Below are positions 9,546 to 19,597 of a DNA stretch of 30,920 bases, in pieces (within the stretch, counting starts at the first letter, position 1; each line of letters starts with the position of its first letter). A program made the translations under genes and the position numbers. Where the stretch lies: positions 1-30,920 of the forward strand of contig NMRA01000454.1 in NCBI GenBank assembly GCA_002633005.1, in the 5' to 3' direction. The stretch is from Phoronis australis. Taxonomy: Eukaryota; Phoronida; Phoronidae. The notes under the pieces were generated by a model. That model did no database searches. It had not been told where the DNA came from and saw nothing but the letters and a program-made list of their open reading frames with translations.

Positions 9546-10048
9546 CCAGACACGAAAATGAATGCAGCAGCATTGATTTACCCTGAAACATGAAGAGTGT
9601 GAAACATATGAAACTCTTCAAACAATTAGTACATTATCCACCTCTTTCAGTGTTATAGAAACTTTTTCGAAGTTGTTTCAAACACTGGATAACATGTTTT
9701 CGTTATTCAAAATATAAAAGTATACTACATATAGTTAATTAAGTGATTAGAGTTTCACACCTTTCAAGAAGAAAAAACAATACAAATAACAGCATTNCCA
9801 GACACGAAAATGAATGCAGCAGCATTGATTTACCCTGAAACATGAAGAGTGTGAAACATATGAAACTCTTCAAATAATTAGTACATTATGCACCTCTTTC
9901 AGTGTTATAGAAACTTTTTCGAAGTTGTTTCAAACACTGGATAACATGTTTTCGTTATTCAAAATAAGAAAATATACTACATATAGTTAATTAAGTGATT
10001 AGAGTTTCACACCTTTCAAGAAGAAAAAACAATACAAATAACATCATT
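9546..10048. repeat. 251-bp duplication separated by a single N
   Basis: The block starting ccagacacgaaaatgaatgc at 9546 recurs at 9798, immediately after an N at 9797, and stays nearly identical for about 250 bp with only a few substitutions. The N exactly at the join and the low divergence suggest two alleles placed in tandem during gap closing. A recent true tandem duplication is the alternative. Confidence 0.88.
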
Positions 10049-10777
10049 TGTCACAGGGTGGCTGAATTGTTCCCCACCACATATTAGCAGGTGGTTCATA
10101 AACGATTTAAAGAATAGGGCGTTCAACATGAGTTAGTTTTCTAATTAATGAAGGCATCTATGACCAATGACTCTTGACTATTTCTATGACCTTAAGTCAA
10201 ATCGCTGTTATGGTGTGGAATGCCAAGTGATGTTACTGTGGTCTGTAATAAAGTCTATCCCATCTTACACCATGTCTTAACTTTTTTATTCGGCCTGGAC
10301 AGTTAGCTTCCAGGGCTGTTGTTAGCTAAAAAATGGTACACTTTACTTGGGCATCCAAAAGCTAAATAGGGCAACCTACCTAATGTGTCTAAATTTACGT
10401 CGGGTTGTGTAGTTGGACACCCTAGATGCCACCTAGATGAAGGCCTGCACCTGGGGCTGCCGCCCATGACCGAAGGCCACCCAATTTTCAAAGCTGTGTC
10501 ACTGCTATGCCTATCAGGATGTGATAGTTTTAAACTTAAGGCTTTCATAATTTTAAATGGTAATGATTTTGAAACCAATCTTAATGAAAGCCTCTCTCAA
10601 CCTTTGTGAACACAAAAATAACTGAAGATGTATTTTCATGTCTATTAGGTCAATGAAATGAAAACGCTACAGTGACCTTAGGCAACACGTAACCCCTTGG
10701 TTGGTTGCTGGGTTAGATGCGGCATTCAGGGCTATGTAATTGCATATTGTGACCTTCAAAATGTGACTAACACCTGG
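10049..10777. other. Non-coding stretch before assembly gap
   Basis: I see no recognisable gene. Open frames on both strands around 10303-10609 overlap each other and have no domain or flanking splice pattern that I trust. Confidence 0.4.
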
Positions 10778-11646
10778 NNNNNNNNNNNNNNNNNNNNNNN
10801 NNNNNNNNNNNNNNNNNNNNNNNNNNNNNNNNNNNNNNNNNNNNNNNNNNNNNNNNNNNNNNNNNNNNNNNNNNNNNNNNNNNNNNNNNNNNNNNNNNNN
10901 NNNNNNNNNNNNNNNNNNNNNNNNNNNNNNNNNNNNNNNNNNNNNNNNNNNNNNNNNNNNNNNNNNNNNNNNNNNNNNNNNNNNNNNNNNNNNNNNNNNN
11001 NNNNNNNNNNNNNNNNNNNNNNNNNNNNNNNNNNNNNNNNNNNNNNNNNNNNNNNNNNNNNNNNNNNNNNNNNNNNNNNNNNNNNNNNNNNNNNNNNNNN
11101 NNNNNNNNNNNNNNNNNNNNNNNNNNNNNNNNNNNNNNNNNNNNNNNNNNNNNNNNNNNNNNNNNNNNNNNNNNNNNNNNNNNNNNNNNNNNNNNNNNNN
11201 NNNNNNNNNNNNNNNNNNNNNNNNNNNNNNNNNNNNNNNNNNNNNNNNNNNNNNNNNNNNNNNNNNNNNNNNNNNNNNNNNNNNNNNNNNNNNNNNNNNN
11301 NNNNNNNNNNNNNNNNNNNNNNNNNNNNNNNNNNNNNNNNNNNNNNNNNNNNNNNNNNNNNNNNNNNNNNNNNNNNNNNNNNNNNNNNNNNNNNNNNNNN
11401 NNNNNNNNNNNNNNNNNNNNNNNNNNNNNNNNNNNNNNNNNNNNNNNNNNNNNNNNNNNNNNNNNNNNNNNNNNNNNNNNNNNNNNNNNNNNNNNNNNNN
11501 NNNNNNNNNNNNNNNNNNNNNNNNNNNNNNNNNNNNNNNNNNNNNNNNNNNNNNNNNNNNNNNNNNNNNNNNNNNNNNNNNNNNNNNNNNNNNNNNNNNN
11601 NNNNNNNNNNNNNNNNNNNNNNNNNNNNNNNNNNNNNNNNNNNNNN
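10778..11646. other. Assembly gap (869 N)
   Basis: A run of N. Nothing can be said of the content. Missing ASS1 5' exons or the other end of the transposon at 11755-11811 could lie here. Confidence 0.99.
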
Positions 11647-11754
11647 CTAAAACTGCACACATTTAAATCTTTTTTCATTCGTATAATTTTAATTACTGGG
11701 GTTAATTAATAAACTCAACATTTCCCTACGCTCGCCTCTTGCTGTTTTATTTTT

Positions 11755-11811
11755 TTGCGGCAGTCAAGGGGGGGGCCCGGGCCCCCTGAACCCCCCCTAA
11801 ATCCGCCTCTG
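11755..11811 (-). mobile_element. hAT-type transposon end (CAGAGGCGGATTTAG)
   Basis: On the minus strand the terminus reads CAGAGGCGGATTTAGG followed by a G-rich run, the widespread CAG(A/T)GGCGGAT(C/T)TAG end of non-autonomous hAT-like elements. A related end is at 30421-30442. The partner end is not seen and probably lies in or beyond the gap to the left. The C/G-rich interior (gggggggcccgggcccc) is typical of these elements. Confidence 0.5.
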
Positions 11812-13985
11812 ACTAAACATCATCGTGTTATGTACGTGAACACGTTTCCCGAAGAACTTACATCGTCTACACTCAATTCACACACAGAACTGCACGGAGA
11901 TATAGGTGCCAACAAGATGCCCTGGACCAAAGATTCACCCGGCGTTTTGTTTCACTGAAACGGAGTTATGCACTGAAAATAATGTTCTAAAATTGGTCCT
12001 ACGGCAGCTGGCAGCGCTGATGTCCGCTGTAACTTACTAGACACCTTGGCGGATTAAAATATGTACATAAGTATTTTATTACCACATTTCTTTGAAAGGC
12101 ATTGATAGCGTAATAAAGGGGCATAACAGACAGTTAACACCCTCTTACGCGGTTTTTGATGCGGAAAATGTGTGCGTCACTCGGATGTATTATTTTCTGC
12201 GAAAACTTGTCGACTTGCCACAAGTCTTGAAGTAGATCTTATGTTTCATATCTAACAAGCTGGTTTTGAAGGAGATTTCTAAAACACTTATACAACCCGA
12301 AAAGGGTTTTTTATAGATCTTTATTGTCAAAATACAAACAGTAAAACGTGATGGAAAAATTTAGCAACCCATTCACGTCCCCAAACATACTGTGCCTGTC
12401 TGGCAAATGTGACGTTTTTACGTTGTTCGTCCTTTTTCACGAAGTCGCGCAAGTTGTTTAGCAGACATAACAAAAAGTTTGTGAACAATAGCTTGTAAAT
12501 GTAGATTAGGCATGTGATTCATCACCGATAGGTATTCGATATTCGACATAGCGTTCAGACATTGTTTTAGAAAAAACGCTTAATGCCGGCGCATTTTTCA
12601 GGTTTAATAGCAGGTCAGGAGTAGAGTTTGTTCAGAAACATCAAAGCGACTGTGTGCGGGTCACCGTATTCGTGTTTCAAAGTTTGACGTGACTCTTCAG
12701 TTGTACCATCTTCTGGATTCATGCGTGAAGAGAAATCCAGATACGAGCTGCTGCGAGTCGCATGTTCATAACAATCCAAGTTGTATAGACTTTGTCAGCT
12801 GAGACCCATTCGTCACATCCCGGCACTGAGCTGATCACCATAGCGTTTCTCGAGTTATGTAACGCAGTCGTGATTTTACTGTCCCGGCACAGAGCGGGGC
12901 GGGCGCGTGGAACGAGTGAGTTTACAACCAAACGGTTTGTCTTTATTGTATTTAGCCAATGTTATGTGAGCAAAGAAGGAATCGGGGGTACAACATACGG
13001 GCGGAACTACAAATACATAAAACTGTCTACCCAAACAATACAATACACTGACAATACGCATGATTGCGTCTGCAGTAAAAGACACTATTTAGGTTACGAA
13101 TGTAATTATTGGTTCTAGTCTGTTTTTCGGAATCGATGCCATAACTGAGAATTTTAAGTTGTACATTAATTTTGTCCAAAATTTATCTGATGTTAGCTAA
13201 TGTGGTGCAAAGTCCAGTGACTCGATTTGTTCTTTGGCTTTGCTCTGGTATATCGTGAGACGATAGGCTGTGATGGGCTACGCTCTGGTAGGGGGAGCGG
13301 CAGGGGGAGGGGATCTGAAATCTGCACCACTTGTTTCCGTTTGCAATCAATTGACGTAAAAAGGGTGATTGTCGCTTAGTTGCCAACCTCCTTAAAATAC
13401 ATTTATAAATATGTTTGTGCAGTTTTTGAAAACGGAACTTAGCTGGAGCTTTTTTCTTTAACAGTGAGGCGAAAATTTCAAAATGAGTAAATCGCAGCCT
13501 AGAACCTATAATACTTTTTGAATCGTAATAAGTCGCTTGGTTTGAAGGTAAACTGTAAAATAGCTTATTTTGAAATATTGAATAATAGATCTACACTAAG
13601 TTTGAAAATTCGGGATCTGTGGAAGGAAAGAAATGTCCATGTACTTTACATTATTGACATGCTCAAAGTCGAAATAAACAGCCAATTGCCATTGAAACAT
13701 TTCAAATACCATATTCCAATATAAAAATGGACGCCCGATATGCACTTAAGTATTACGGATACGCTGGGCACCGAGCGTGTAACTAATAGCACATTCAGCA
13801 TAACACCACTACCCCGAAGGATACGCGCGCCATGTAGGCGCTAAGTAAACATTGATTGGTCTGAATAATGTGTGTGTTCAGATAAATGTAGTCCTTCAAT
13901 GAACATCGATTAATACCTGAAGGATGTGTGCTATGTGTCTACGAAAAATTCGAATGATTTTTGCTAGATATAACGTGACCATACA
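11812..13985. other. Non-coding stretch
   Basis: I see no recognisable gene. Overlapping open frames on both strands at 12719-13118 lack any domain and occupy a locally GC-richer segment. A G-rich patch lies at 13290-13312. Most of the rest is unremarkable AT-rich DNA. Confidence 0.4.
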
Positions 13986-13989
13986 GTTA

Positions 13990-14427
13990 TGACAATGACG
14001 AGGACAACCACAACCGTGATAACGATGGGATGGTAATACTAATAATGACGACGACGAAGATGAATACGATGATGACGCTTGTGATGATTATGAGGATTAT
14101 GATAACGACGACTGTAATGATAGTGATAATCTTGATGATGGCGATGATGATGTGATGACGATGGCGATAGTGATGTTGATGGTGATAACAGCAATGATGG
14201 CGATGGTGATGGTGACAATGATTATGTTGATTATAATGACGATGTTGATAACGATGAGGACAATTATGATGTAGAAAATGATGATGGGGATGAAGTTGAT
14301 TGTGATTGTAGCGATGGTGATGATGATTATGATGGTAGCAATGATGATGATGATTATGATCGTGAGGATGATGGTGAGGTGAAGATGATGATCGTAGTGA
14401 GGATGATTGTGAAGATGATGAGGTGAA

Positions 14428-14470
<43 letters not shown>

Positions 14471-14620
14471 GTGAGGATTATGATAAAAATGATGATGGTG
14501 AAGATGACAACGACGACGACGACGACGATGATGATGATGGTCCCAAAGGTGAAAGCATTGATGATGATGTCGATGATGGCAGATCCTGATAATGATGATC
14601 GTGATGATTGTTAGAGCAAT
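13990..14620. repeat. GAT/GAC trinucleotide repeat tract, about 0.6 kb
   Basis: Long imperfect GAT/GAC/GAG trinucleotide sequence with an almost pure (GAT)n core near 14430-14470 and a (GAC)n core near 14510-14530. It creates artificial open frames: poly-Met on plus, His-rich on minus. The gradual decay at both ends suggests an old expanded microsatellite. Confidence 0.92.
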
Positions 14621-14659
14621 GTTAGTGTTATGAGAGCGATGATGACGACGATATGATGA

Positions 14660-14830
14660 TCGTGATGAATGACCATGGTGACGGTGACTGTGACGGTAAG
14701 GATCATACTGGTGATTGTGATGAATGACCACGGTGACGGTGACTGTGACGGTAAGGATCATACTGGTGATTGTGATGAATGACCACGGTGACGGTGACTG
14801 TGACGGTAAGGATCATACTGGTGATTGTGG
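14660..14830. repeat. 55-bp minisatellite, three units
   Basis: The unit starts gatcatactggtgattgtg at about 14701 and recurs at about 14756 and 14811, nearly without change; a partial first unit precedes it. It contains ggtgacggtgactgtgacgg, and so seems to have arisen from the adjacent GAT/GAC tract. Confidence 0.9.
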
Positions 14831-15165
14831 ATTTATAGATATACAATTATGACCAGAACGTGAGGGTCGTGTATTAGTACATCAGTTGTGTCGATACTGG
14901 TCCAGCCGTAGTCAGTGCATATTCAAATGTACAGTGAAGCATAACTATACTTATTGCCTTCTCGTGAATTATCCGTGTCCGTATACGGTAGTCTTTATAA
15001 TTCTAGTTATATTGTAATGTCCAGGTTATGCAAGTTCACAAGTAGTAATATAAACACTCAAACCGTTGATCGCCACATTCTATGTGAAGTTGCTTTATGC
15101 GCAATATTCCATTATAACGAGAAAATATCGCCGATAACAGCGATTGTTTGTTTTACATTAGAGCG

Positions 15166-15221
15166 TGTTTAATGAGAGACAGTTCTCACATTTTAATATA
15201 AGAATTGTCTCTCATTAAACA
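15166..15221. repeat. Short strong hairpin (21-bp arms, 14-nt loop)
   Basis: TGTTTAATGAGAGACAGTTCT (15166-15186) is followed after 14 nt by its reverse complement (15201-15221) with one mismatch that becomes a G:U pair in RNA. Size is at the low end for a microRNA precursor; it could equally be a tiny foldback element. No conserved seed is recognised. Confidence 0.6.
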
Positions 15222-15690
15222 TTTAAAAAAGGCTTTTTATTGGTTTAAGAAGATGGCACTTAAAGCGACACATGAGGCTTAATTGTGTATTGGTTATTGT
15301 ATTTCCTCGTGCCTAATATGAATAATCAATACGCCGTTATTATATTTACGCTCTCCCTATGCATGTTTTACTCACCAATTTTAACATTGCCATCTAGTGG
15401 TAAGTCAGTGAATTGATTACAAAAATGAACCACATGAACAAAGAATGGGGGCATATTTAAAGCATCTTGGTGCTTTTAAACACTGAAATGTTGCATTTTT
15501 TGTATAAAGACATCGTTTTTGATTTTACGTCCTTGTAGGATCAATTTGGTACAACTGATCGCATTGTAGAACAGAGAGGATTAAAACGATATCTGTGCTT
15601 CAATTTTAACTGACGTGACTAAACAGATTTCAAGAGAAGATTAAAGATAGAGTAACGTTATTATGACAAAGCAACCTTTTTACGTTGTCA
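15222..15690. other. Non-coding stretch
   Basis: AT-rich DNA between the hairpin and the 57-bp minisatellite. I see no gene or repeat here. Confidence 0.4.
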
Positions 15691-15900
15691 ATACCCAGAG
15701 ATGTCTCACATTGTGTACTTTGTACATCGTGCTTTATATAATTCTCAATATCCAGCGATGTCTTACATCGTGCGTTTTGTACATTGCGTTTCATATAATT
15801 CTCATTACCCAGCGATGTCCTACATCGTGTGTTTTGTACATTGTGTTTTAGACAATTCGCAATGTCCAACTATGTCCTGCATCGCGAATTTGGTACAAGC
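15690..15900. repeat. 57-bp minisatellite, about 3.7 units, open in frame
   Basis: Units begin cagagatgtct or cagcgatgtc at 15696, 15753, 15810 and 15867, an exact 57-bp period with about 10-20% divergence. As 57 is a multiple of three, frames on both strands stay open through the array (a 19-residue repeat on either strand). There is no signal peptide or domain, so coding is not supported by itself. Confidence 0.85.
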
Positions 15901-16210
15901 GCTTAATATGTTCTCCGAAGCATGCCTGCGTGAAACCGTTGACTGACGCCTGGTTCTCAGTATTTACCATTTTTTCACCCTTGCCACCACAAATTAATTA
16001 AAAGCAACTTTCTTTGTTAGCATTGTCTGATTTTACGTTCGACCGTTTTGTCCATATATTCCGTAATTACGTTATTGGTTTCGTAACTGCGCCATGTGGA
16101 ATATGACTTGATTTCTGGTATTTGTGTGGCCATTGTAGCTAAACACAAACAATGATTCAAGAAGTTGATGACTTCATAAACTGATGCAAAATCCTCGCAA
16201 TTGCCGCAAA

Positions 16211-16354
16211 ATAAATAGGTAAATACAACAACAAGAATGGATCAACTGAAATTTTCGGATGTAATAATGTCCTTTCTGCTTCTGTTGATAAAGGACATTA
16301 TTACATCCGAAAAATTCAGTTGATCCATTCTTGTTGTTTTATTTACCTATTTAT
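16211..16354. mobile_element. 144-bp foldback element (65-bp arms, 14-nt loop)
   Basis: Positions 16211-16275 and 16290-16354 are reverse complements over 65 bp with two mismatches, separated by the 14-nt loop ctgcttctgttgat. The element is almost all arm. The outer ends are ATAAATAGGT and ACCTATTTAT. A palindromic MITE or foldback transposon is likely. A transcript across it would fold into a long duplex suited to small-RNA processing. A local inverted duplication by replication template switching is also possible. No coding content. Confidence 0.8.
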
Positions 16355-16720
16355 AGTCTACATTTCGTGAAACAATAGTATCCTTGGGAGGATCTGGATC
16401 GCCTTATTTAGTTTCAGATTTATTTTCTCCGTAAAATAAAAACTTCATGAATGTTACGCGACTGTGACTATTTCATATATAACAATTTGTTGATTGTCAA
16501 TCATGGCTGACGTAGGTGGTCAGATATTTTGGTTACAAGCTGAAACCTTGTTTTTGATAATGAACTTGTCGAGATAAGGCTTCATGGTTAACTCGACATT
16601 ATACACATAACTGCAAGCCGTGGAATGCAATTGAATGGTTGTTCAAAATCAATGATGCTGGTACCCTGGGACTGAAGAGGTTCAATCACATGGTACAAAT
16701 ACCCGCGTGGCAACAATCCT
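16355..16720. other. Upstream region of the potassium-channel exon
   Basis: Non-coding. If the exon at 16721 is first-coding, this stretch holds 5' untranslated sequence and possibly the promoter. I see no convincing TATA box. Confidence 0.35.
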
Positions 16721-17209
16721 ATGCACAGATCCACATCGATGTTTGATGGACGCCACACGATGAACTGTAGAGTCGTACTTAATATTTCAGGGCAGAGATT
16801 TGTTACTTCTTATGAAACTTTGAAATCTGTGCCCAACACAAGACTTTCGAGCTTAAGTGATACCAGCATTGAGTATGAAAATGGAGAATATTTTTTTGAC
16901 AGAAATCCTGAATTCTTTAGTTGCATTCTGGATTACTATCGTACACGAGAGCTCCATATGCCGCCCTCAGCTTGTGGCCAACAATTCAAGAAAGAGTTGG
17001 AATTCTGGCAGATTGACGGTACTCGCCAGATGTCTCTCTGCTGCATGCAACGTTTCAATGACGGAGATTTTACCAAGATTGCCAATTACTTCGAAGACTT
17101 GATGAAAAATGAGTGTTCACAAGAATTTTTCAGCGAAGCGTTTCCACCCTGCGACAGACGTTCTCTCTACAATATGTTGGAATATCCTGGTTCATCGAAA
17201 GCTGCAAAG
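16721..17209 (+). CDS. Voltage-gated K+ channel, N-terminal T1 (BTB) exon, Shab/Shaw-like
   Basis: This exon encodes 163 residues of a voltage-gated potassium-channel subunit: a short N-terminus, then the T1 tetramerisation domain (about 14-108) that sets subunit assembly at the plasma membrane. Visible blocks are RVVLNISGQRF (17-27), YFFDRNPEFF (57-66), ILDYYRTRELH (69-79) and KELEFWQI (91-98). The zinc motif of Kv2-Kv4 channels is present as His79, Cys85, Cys107, Cys108, but with 21 rather than the usual 20 residues before the CC pair. The end MLEYPGSSKAAK resembles the Kv2 segment just before S1. A donor GTTTGT follows AAG at 17210; the frame beyond reads intron. The start is the first Met, but Met7 or Met14 is possible. 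No S1-S6 or TVGYGD pore coding was found downstream. Confidence 0.83.
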
Positions 17210-18018
17210 GTTTGTTTGTTTTATTACAAAATTCACTTTCCTGACGCCGCTTCTGCGTACCCTTACGCAAGGGAGTGCGACGGGTGCGAACGGAGCCCCA
17301 TCGGGATTTTGAGCCCGGCTCAGCAATTTGATCATTTTATAATTACGTGCACTATTTCGAATTACCTCCGTAATGGACTTATACTAAAAATTAATGCTTT
17401 TAGCTGAAAATGAAGATGGTCAGCTGCCATTAAGTACTCAAGAGAAGTTGTCATCTAATGGCAAACCAGGCAAACTTATAATTTTATTACTGCAGGAAAC
17501 TTTGTAGTCATTTGAACATACACCGAAGAGATCATTTCTGTGGGCTGTCCGGTGAACAGCAGGTAGCTATAGATGGGTCGCCCTGTACGTTGAGACCGTG
17601 AACACCGGGCTACGACTAATGAACTACAAAGTATGCTTTCAAATTCAGAGTAATATAGCTTAAAGCATACCGCTCACAGCGTGCGCTGGTAATGAACACG
17701 ACTATTGAAATATCGGTTAATGAAATGTAACCACCTGTCCACAGAACACTGTTGTGAACTCAAATTATTGTGATGGAAGGCCGAGCCTTGGTTGCGGGCG
17801 ATAGTCAACAATTAGTGTTAAAAACACTTCACCGTTTTCACGGTGAATGATACAAGTTTGGTACTACGAATATGCTGTTAGTAATAAATAAAGTAAAAGC
17901 GTGAAAATTTTGAGATATCCAGTTGAGAAAACAGATAGAGTTTGAGTCTAACACTGGGATAAAAAGTTACAAAAAATAGTGACGTTGCGTTCACATCTCA
18001 CGGACTTCAGCTTGGTTT
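17210..18018 (+). other. Probable intron of the K+ channel gene
   Basis: After the donor GTTTGT the open frame continues to TGA at 17405 but loses channel similarity (Cys/Gly/Ala-rich), so I read it as intron. No further exon is recognised. A small perfect hairpin (8-bp arms TTCACCGT/ACGGTGAA) sits near 17828-17847. Confidence 0.45.
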
Positions 18019-18099
18019 GTGACGTTATCGTTATTCTGGTCAATTGGTGGCGTTTTGACCAGACGATGCGGCATTGACGTCAAAACAACATCCCATGCG

Positions 18100-18605
18100 T
18101 GTGACAAATCGAATTACAATAACGCTAAACATGTTGCAAGTATTTTGGGCCCTCTTGTTGGGAACACTCAAAATTTTGTGAACAAACTAAAGAATTTTGC
18201 TCTGGAACCGGATGGGATAATAACGTCGTTTGATGTTACTAGTATTCCTCCTCAAGATGCTCTGTCCATTGCTGAGAATTTTCTTGCCAAAGATCTAGAC
18301 CTCGATTCGAGATGTTCCTAGTCAGTTGCTCGAGTCTGTGACCTTTTGTCGTTATGTCTGAACACTACTTACTTTGTGTTTAACCAGTTGCATTATATTC
18401 AACAGCATGAATGTGCTATGGGCTCACCCGTATCTCCCATTGTAGCAACCCTGTATATGGAGGTCTTCGAATAGCTCATTCTTAGTCAACACTCTGCCAC
18501 CTCCCTAGATTGTGGTTGAGATATGTGGACGGCACGTTTGTCATTATTTTCTCTGCCTTCTTTAAGTTCGTTAATGAGTTTGAACATCAAATTTACTCAT
18601 TTTGA
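18100..18605 (+). pseudogene. Penelope-like retroelement reverse-transcriptase relic
   Basis: Successive pieces of a Penelope-like reverse transcriptase are legible in order. KHVASILGPLVGNT and LEPDGIITSFDVTS come first, the latter with the first catalytic Asp region. TTYFVFNQ, AMGSPVSPIVATLYMEVFE and LWLRYVDGTFVI follow. The frame is broken by TAG at 18319 and TAG at 18472 and by a frame change before LWLRYV. The catalytic YVDD box reads YVDG, so the second Asp is lost. The copy is dead. No GIY-YIG endonuclease domain was recognised after it. It lies on the plus strand, probably inside the K+ channel intron. Confidence 0.78.
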
Positions 18606-19060
18606 GAAGATATAGCCTTTGCTTTCCATTGTGTCCCTTTCTACTCCACAAATTCCGATCTTATGGCATTACTGGGAATCTTTGAAATAGGATCACCTGA
18701 TACGCGGAATGGCTCTTAAACATCCCCCTGCAACGTTCACACCTCGTGACCTCTTCGTAATCCTTATAGTTGCGCCTGGAGATAATTATCAACTATGTTA
18801 GCCAACCACACATTTTAACATCTGTAACAGGCGACTCAACCTGAAACACGGATGAGGCAGAGGTTTACATGTACCTATTGATCAAGGCCTGCCAGACTTG
18901 AAGCAGGCGCGATCCTCAAAAGTCTACAAATAGCCGTCCCACCTACCACACACACCCAAGCGAGCTCGTCACGGCCATAAGAACCTGTTGTGTCACCTGG
19001 TCATGTGTGATCGCTGCTTCTCTTGAAATACCCAAGACGGGGCGCCACAGTATCACAGTA
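18606..19060. other. Probable decayed remainder of the Penelope-like element
   Basis: No open frame or motif is clear. The position directly downstream of the reverse-transcriptase relic suggests degraded thumb/endonuclease sequence, but this is inference. Confidence 0.3.
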
Positions 19061-19190
19061 GGCCTATACATGTACATATACACATTCACAGACATATATT
19101 TTATGCATATACAGTACATATACATACACACGCACGCACGCTCTCACACTCACACACACACACACATATATATACCTAAATACATATTTG
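19060..19190. repeat. Mixed (TA)/(CA)/(CACG) microsatellite
   Basis: Alternating purine-pyrimidine DNA: tacatgtacatatac, then cacacacgcacgcacgct, then a (CA)n run ending in tatatata. Such tracts are slippage-prone and can adopt left-handed DNA. Confidence 0.85.
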
Positions 19191-19597
19191 ACTTGATTAA
19201 AACACGACTGAATTTTGTGTTGGCTAGAAGCGTCACGGCCACTCACGCATATTCTCTGTATAGTTTGCACAGGTTGTCCATGCATTTGTAGACCAGTTGT
19301 TTACGTCATTCGCTTGAAAATAACCAGGAAAGAAATGATAGATGACACCAGTATTTGATATTTAGCTATGCAGAGAACGACCTATTTCGATTCACAATTA
19401 TCGAATCTCTGTTGATGAGTTGTCAAAATCCTGTGCTGAATGAGCAGCTCACAGTTGTTAACCGCTTCAGGCTCTGTTTCGGTAGTGGATTGTAGGCTTC
19501 ACACCGTGTGTAGTATTCACATCTACTGTTTGTATACTTATTTACTTCCTGTCACTGTTGATTTTGTTGCTAGTAAGATCATTTAACTGCGTGCCTG

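Noticed and set aside
10667-11678. Open frames of about 300 codons on both strands
   Set aside because: They run through the N gap; nearly all codons are undetermined, so there is no coding evidence.
12719-13118. 108-codon plus frame and overlapping minus frames
   Set aside because: No recognisable domain or splice context; likely chance frames in a slightly GC-richer segment.
14354-14761. 135-codon His/Arg-rich frame on minus and a poly-Met frame on plus
   Set aside because: Direct translation of the GAT/GAC trinucleotide tract, with no flanking protein sequence or splice signals.
17210-17407. C-terminal 65 codons of the frame starting at 16721
   Set aside because: K+ channel similarity stops at SSKAAK where a GT donor occurs and where S1 should follow; the continuation has no membrane segment and reads as intron.
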